From positions 22,904 through 31,972 of the forward strand of contig DOWL01000198.1 of NCBI GenBank assembly GCA_003519585.1: a stretch of DNA of 9,069 bases. The letters run 5' to 3'. Positions 6,679-9,069 of this stretch are shown here, one piece after another. The stretch comes from Nocardioides sp. GTDB taxonomy: Bacteria > Actinomycetota > Actinomycetes > Propionibacteriales > Nocardioidaceae. The notes under the pieces were generated by a model. The model did no database searches, was not told the DNA's origin, and saw only the letters and a list, made by a program, of their open reading frames with translations. Position numbers and translations under genes: made by a program. How positions within the stretch are numbered: the stretch's first letter is position 1; every line of letters begins with the position of its first letter.

Positions 6679-7452
6679 ATGCGATTGAAGGTGACACCGG
6701 GGATGTCGTTGGCAGTCTCGATGCTGGCGCTGGTGATGGCATCGACCGGGACCGCGGTGGCGGCGAAGTCGATGCTCACCGGCAAGGACATCAAGGACGG
6801 ATCGATCACCTCGGCCGACATCGCCAAGGGCGCGATCAAGTCCAAGCACCTGGCCAAGAAGTCCGTGAAAGGCGCCAACATCGCCGACGGGGGCGTCGGG
6901 AAGGGGCAGATCGACCCCTACTACGTGCCACCCCCGACCCAGATCTGTGCCAGCGGGGTCATCATCATCGGCCTGCCGAGCGACTGCCCCACCACCTGGG
7001 CGGACGCGCGGGCCACCAACCCTGCACTGCCGAACTCCGTGCCGCTCCCCGGGGGCGGGACGTGCTACGGAGGCCCGATCCCCTTCCAGGACGGCAGCCC
7101 CAGCAGCGTCAACTCCTGGGACCGGGCCAGCGGCTTCTACTACAGGATCTCCACGAACCCGTCGCCGACCCTCACCGTCAACATGACCTGGGGCAACACC
7201 CAGGACGTCACGACCCTGGGATTGTCCTTGATGAAGCTGCTTCCCAACGGCCAGACGGAGCCGGTGCCCAACGCACAGGTCAAGATCGCGCCGGCCGCGA
7301 CCGGGGATACCGCATCCTCCCTCGCCTACGCCTTCCCCCCCGGCACCCTCAAGGCCGACGACCACTTCAGCATCGAGGCGTACGCCTGCACCACGGGCGC
7401 CGCGCCACAGCTCAAGTCCGTCGAGTTCTACTTCAAGCCGATGGTCTACTAG
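6679..7452 (+). CDS. Secreted protein with decapeptide repeats and a four-cysteine C-terminal domain, function unknown
   Basis: This is a 257-residue predicted exported protein. MRLK at the N-terminus is followed by a hydrophobic core (about 10-20) and an AVAA/K cleavage context near residues 26-30, a good Sec signal peptide. This supports the ATG at 6679 over the in-frame ATG at 6574, which would bury the signal behind a basic leader inside the terminator-proximal spacer. Residues 35-79 form four and a half tandem decapeptides of the GKDIKDGSIT type, highly lysine-rich. Similar repeats occur near the N-terminus of many actinobacterial secreted or surface proteins with no assigned role. The remaining domain (about 80-257) is Pro/Gly/Thr-rich and probably beta-rich, with Cys90, Cys103, Cys129 and Cys237 that could form two disulfides. 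I see no catalytic motif, LPXTG sorting signal or C-terminal TM segment. It is a monocistronic gene isolated by the upstream hairpin and convergent with the next gene. Confidence 0.85.
   Translation: MRLKVTPGMSLAVSMLALVMASTGTAVAAKSMLTGKDIKDGSITSADIAKGAIKSKHLAKKSVKGANIADGGVGKGQIDPYYVPPPTQICASGVIIIGLPSDCPTTWADARATNPALPNSVPLPGGGTCYGGPIPFQDGSPSSVNSWDRASGFYYRISTNPSPTLTVNMTWGNTQDVTTLGLSLMKLLPNGQTEPVPNAQVKIAPAATGDTASSLAYAFPPGTLKADDHFSIEAYACTTGAAPQLKSVEFYFKPMVY
6781..6915 (+). repeat. Coding decapeptide repeat array (4.5 units)
   Basis: The units are GKDIKDGSIT, SADIAKGAIK, SKHLAKKSVK, GANIADGGVG and a partial KGQID. They share a polar residue then Ile/Leu at positions 3-4, Lys/Asp at 6 and Ile/Val at 9, with exact 10-residue spacing. 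The repetition is visible in protein and only weakly in DNA, so the array is old rather than a recent slippage product. Confidence 0.8.
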
Positions 7453-7477
7453 CCAGCCCGCTTGTGATCGGTGGCTA
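7450..7477. repeat. Inverted repeat containing both convergent stop codons
   Basis: TAGCCA (7450-7455) and TGGCTA (7472-7477) are perfect reverse complements with a 16-nt loop. Each arm begins with the TAG stop of one of the two convergent genes. The stem is short, so any bidirectional terminator role is weak inference. Confidence 0.4.
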
Positions 7478-8401
7478 CTCCGGCTCCCCGTCGAGGAACA
7501 TCCGCAACCGCACGTTGTTGCGCTCGGCCCCACTCACCTCGGGGTTGTTGAGGACGCGACAGACCCACCCCAGCCGCAGCGCGGGCGGTACGGCGGCGCG
7601 CAGCTCGGGCCGGCCCGGCGCGTAGCGGTCGAGATAGCTGTCGACGTAGGGCCAGATGTCCTCGGAGTCGGCCACGTCGTCGAGGCCCCAGGCCACGCCA
7701 CCCTCGAGGGTCACCGACATCGTGAAGAACGGGTGCGAGACGACCGCGTCGCCCCAGTCGAGGATCAGATTGCGGCCATCCTTCACGAAGACCTGACCGT
7801 CGTGCAGGTCGTCGTGCTGGAGCGTCTCGGCCACGTCGTACGACGCGAGCTCGTCGACCAGCTCCCGCACCAGCGGCACCGCGTCCCGGAACCGCGGCTC
7901 GACCCAGTCCTGCGCGACCAGCTCGGCGTACCGGTCGGCCAGGCCGGCCAGCCGCAGGTCCGGCAGCCCAGCCGCCACCAGCTCTTCGACATCCGGCTCG
8001 AGCGCGTGGTGCAGGTCGGCGGCGCCCGCGAGTACGTCGTGCCAGCGGGCCAGGCTCTGCTCCTCGACCACGACCTCGCGCAGCAGCTCGCCGGCGTCGG
8101 CCATCAGCATCCAGCCCCGGTCGAGGTCGCGACCGAGCAGGGCCGGCACCCGCTCGGGCACCTTGGTCGAGACCTTGTCCACGACCAGCACCTCGTGCCG
8201 CAGCGCCTCGGTGTTGGCCTTGAACCACACCGGGCCGTCCGCGGTCGGCACCCGCAGCACCGTCGACCACGACCGCACGTGCGGTTGCTCGACGTCGCCG
8301 CTGCGCTCGCGGCCGAGATCGGCCAGGCGCTGATCCACCCAGGAGACGGCCTCGGCCAGGAACGCCGGGTCCGCCCACCGCACGAGCTCGTCCGAGGTCA
8401 C
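7475..8401 (-). CDS. Aminoglycoside phosphotransferase (APH)-fold kinase
   Basis: This 308-residue soluble protein has the APH/protein-kinase-like fold and is predicted to phosphorylate an unknown small molecule. VWFKAN (58-63) supplies the ATP-contacting Lys61. LQHDDLHDGQVFV (194-206) is the Brenner catalytic loop with Asp198 as the base, and LILDWGDA (212-219) gives the Mg-binding Asp215. The usual loop Asn (HxDxxxxN) is Gln203 here, an unusual substitution at a metal ligand. The GTG start at 8401 overlaps the upstream methyltransferase stop as GTGA (4 nt), indicating translational coupling. No independent Shine-Dalgarno is obvious. The frame is open farther upstream, but that part reads as an arginine-rich shadow of the methyltransferase. 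Actual aminoglycoside resistance is not implied, as most chromosomal actinobacterial members of this family have unknown substrates. Confidence 0.9.
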   Translation of the reverse strand: MTSDELVRWADPAFLAEAVSWVDQRLADLGRERSGDVEQPHVRSWSTVLRVPTADGPVWFKANTEALRHEVLVVDKVSTKVPERVPALLGRDLDRGWMLMADAGELLREVVVEEQSLARWHDVLAGAADLHHALEPDVEELVAAGLPDLRLAGLADRYAELVAQDWVEPRFRDAVPLVRELVDELASYDVAETLQHDDLHDGQVFVKDGRNLILDWGDAVVSHPFFTMSVTLEGGVAWGLDDVADSEDIWPYVDSYLDRYAPGRPELRAAVPPALRLGWVCRVLNNPEVSGAERNNVRLRMFLDGEPE

Positions 8402-9006
8402 GGGCGCCGAGTCTGCAGCACCCGGAAGCCCTTCGCACTCGCAATTCGCTCGGTCTGGTAGCCCTGCTCGCCCAACCAGCGCTGCAGCGAGTCGGCGCCG
8501 AGGTTCTTGCCGACCACCAGGACAGCGCGGCCGCCCGGCACCAGCCGCGGCAGCCAGGTGAGCAGGAGCTCGTGCAGCGCCGCCTTGCCGATCCGGATCG
8601 GCGGGTTCGACCAGAGCTCGTCGAAGGTCGCGTCCGCGGGTACGCCGCTCGGAGTGGTGGCGCTGAACCGGTCGGCCAGCCCGAGCGTCGCGGCGTTCTC
8701 GTTGGCCAGCAGCAGGGCGCGCTCGTTGACGTCCACGCCGGTCACGACCGCGTCGCCGGCGGCCGCCGCGATCGCGAGCCCGATGACGCCGTACCCACAA
8801 CCCAGATCGAGGATCCGGCCGCCGGCGGGCGGGTCGGTCTCGCGGAACAGCACCGCCGTGCCGATGTCGACCCGACCCTGTGCGAAGACGCCGGAGCCGC
8901 TGGCGAGCTCCAGCTCGTGGCCCCACACGGTCGCGGCCACCGACGTACGGCGGAACGGCACCGACGGATCGGCCGAGAAGTAGTGCTCCTCCGGCGGCTC
9001 AGCCAC
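8398..9006 (-). CDS. Class I SAM-dependent methyltransferase, RsmC/YbxB-like
   Basis: This 202-residue single-domain methyltransferase starts HYFSADPS (8-15), a pattern typical of the small RsmC/YbxB group. The SAM-binding motif I is LDLGCGYGVIG (66-76), with the acidic motif II in GVDVNERAL (90-98). The catalytic motif IV is NPPIRIGK (134-141), the N-P-P signature of enzymes that methylate exocyclic amino groups. E. coli RsmC makes m2G1207 in 16S rRNA using two such domains. This protein matches only the catalytic one, so an rRNA target is inferred, not shown. I chose the GTG at 9006 because AGGA (9013-9016) lies 6 nt upstream. An ATG at 9048 in frame would overlap the upstream gene by 50 nt. 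It overlaps that gene by 8 nt and the phosphotransferase gene by 4 nt, forming a tight operon. Confidence 0.92.
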   Translation of the reverse strand: MAEPPEEHYFSADPSVPFRRTSVAATVWGHELELASGSGVFAQGRVDIGTAVLFRETDPPAGGRILDLGCGYGVIGLAIAAAAGDAVVTGVDVNERALLLANENAATLGLADRFSATTPSGVPADATFDELWSNPPIRIGKAALHELLLTWLPRLVPGGRAVLVVGKNLGADSLQRWLGEQGYQTERIASAKGFRVLQTRRP

Positions 9007-9069
9007 GACGCATCCTGGTGATCTCGACCCGGGCCCCGAGTTCGGCATCCGGCGGATAGTCGACCTCTT
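8999..9069 (-). CDS. C-terminal end of an unidentified gene (partial, runs off right edge)
   Basis: The minus-strand frame from the right edge encodes 22 residues, starting EVDYPPDAELGARVEI and ending RMRRG, then stops with TGA at 8999-9001. The composition looks like real coding sequence, and the stop sits 8 nt inside the methyltransferase start, matching the overlapping style of this operon. Too little is present to name a family. Confidence 0.6.
   Translation of the reverse strand, partial: EVDYPPDAELGARVEITRMRRG

Noticed and set aside
3836..6742. Minus-strand open frame of 968 codons opposite the ABC operon
   Set aside because: It is antisense to two genes with unmistakable ABC motifs. 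Its translation is Arg/Asp/Gly/His-rich without domains, as expected from the complement of high-GC codons.
8402..8926. Upstream extension of the phosphotransferase frame across the methyltransferase
   Set aside because: The extension is an Arg-rich shadow of the methyltransferase frame. The GTG at 8401 in a GTGA overlap gives a normal family length.

Overview
The window is high-GC DNA with dense, overlapping genes, several GTG starts and long spurious antisense frames. This points to an actinobacterium. The protein style (10-TM plus GAF sensor kinases, duplicated FtsX-type permeases, decapeptide-repeat secreted proteins) would fit Nocardioidaceae or a relative, but that placement is inference.

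Left block (1-2972, minus strand): two tandem, homologous histidine-kinase-type genes. The upstream one (1641-2972) is a short, apparently complete HisKA_3/HATPase kinase with its phosphoacceptor histidine. The downstream one (1-1639) runs off the left edge. It has a large multi-TM plus GAF sensor part, but an alanine sits where the H-box histidine should be. No response regulator is in the window; one may lie beyond the left edge.

Middle block (2973-6570, plus strand): a 208-bp divergent intergenic region packed with three inverted repeats, followed by a two-gene ABC transporter operon. The operon encodes a MacB/LolD-type ATPase and an 848-residue duplicated FtsX/MacB permease, and ends in a strong hairpin with a C(UUCG)G loop. 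The divergent layout suggests that the kinase pair controls, or senses through, the transporter.

Right block: a lone plus-strand gene (6679-7452) for a secreted protein with a signal peptide, four and a half decapeptide repeats and a four-cysteine C-terminal domain of unknown function. It converges on a minus-strand operon (9069 to 7475) of three overlapping genes: the C-terminal end of an unidentified gene, an RsmC/YbxB-like methyltransferase, and an APH-fold phosphotransferase with an unusual catalytic-loop glutamine.

The item most worth pursuing is the apparent pseudokinase/kinase pair divergent from the ABC transporter. No CRISPR array, insertion sequence, tRNA or rRNA was seen.
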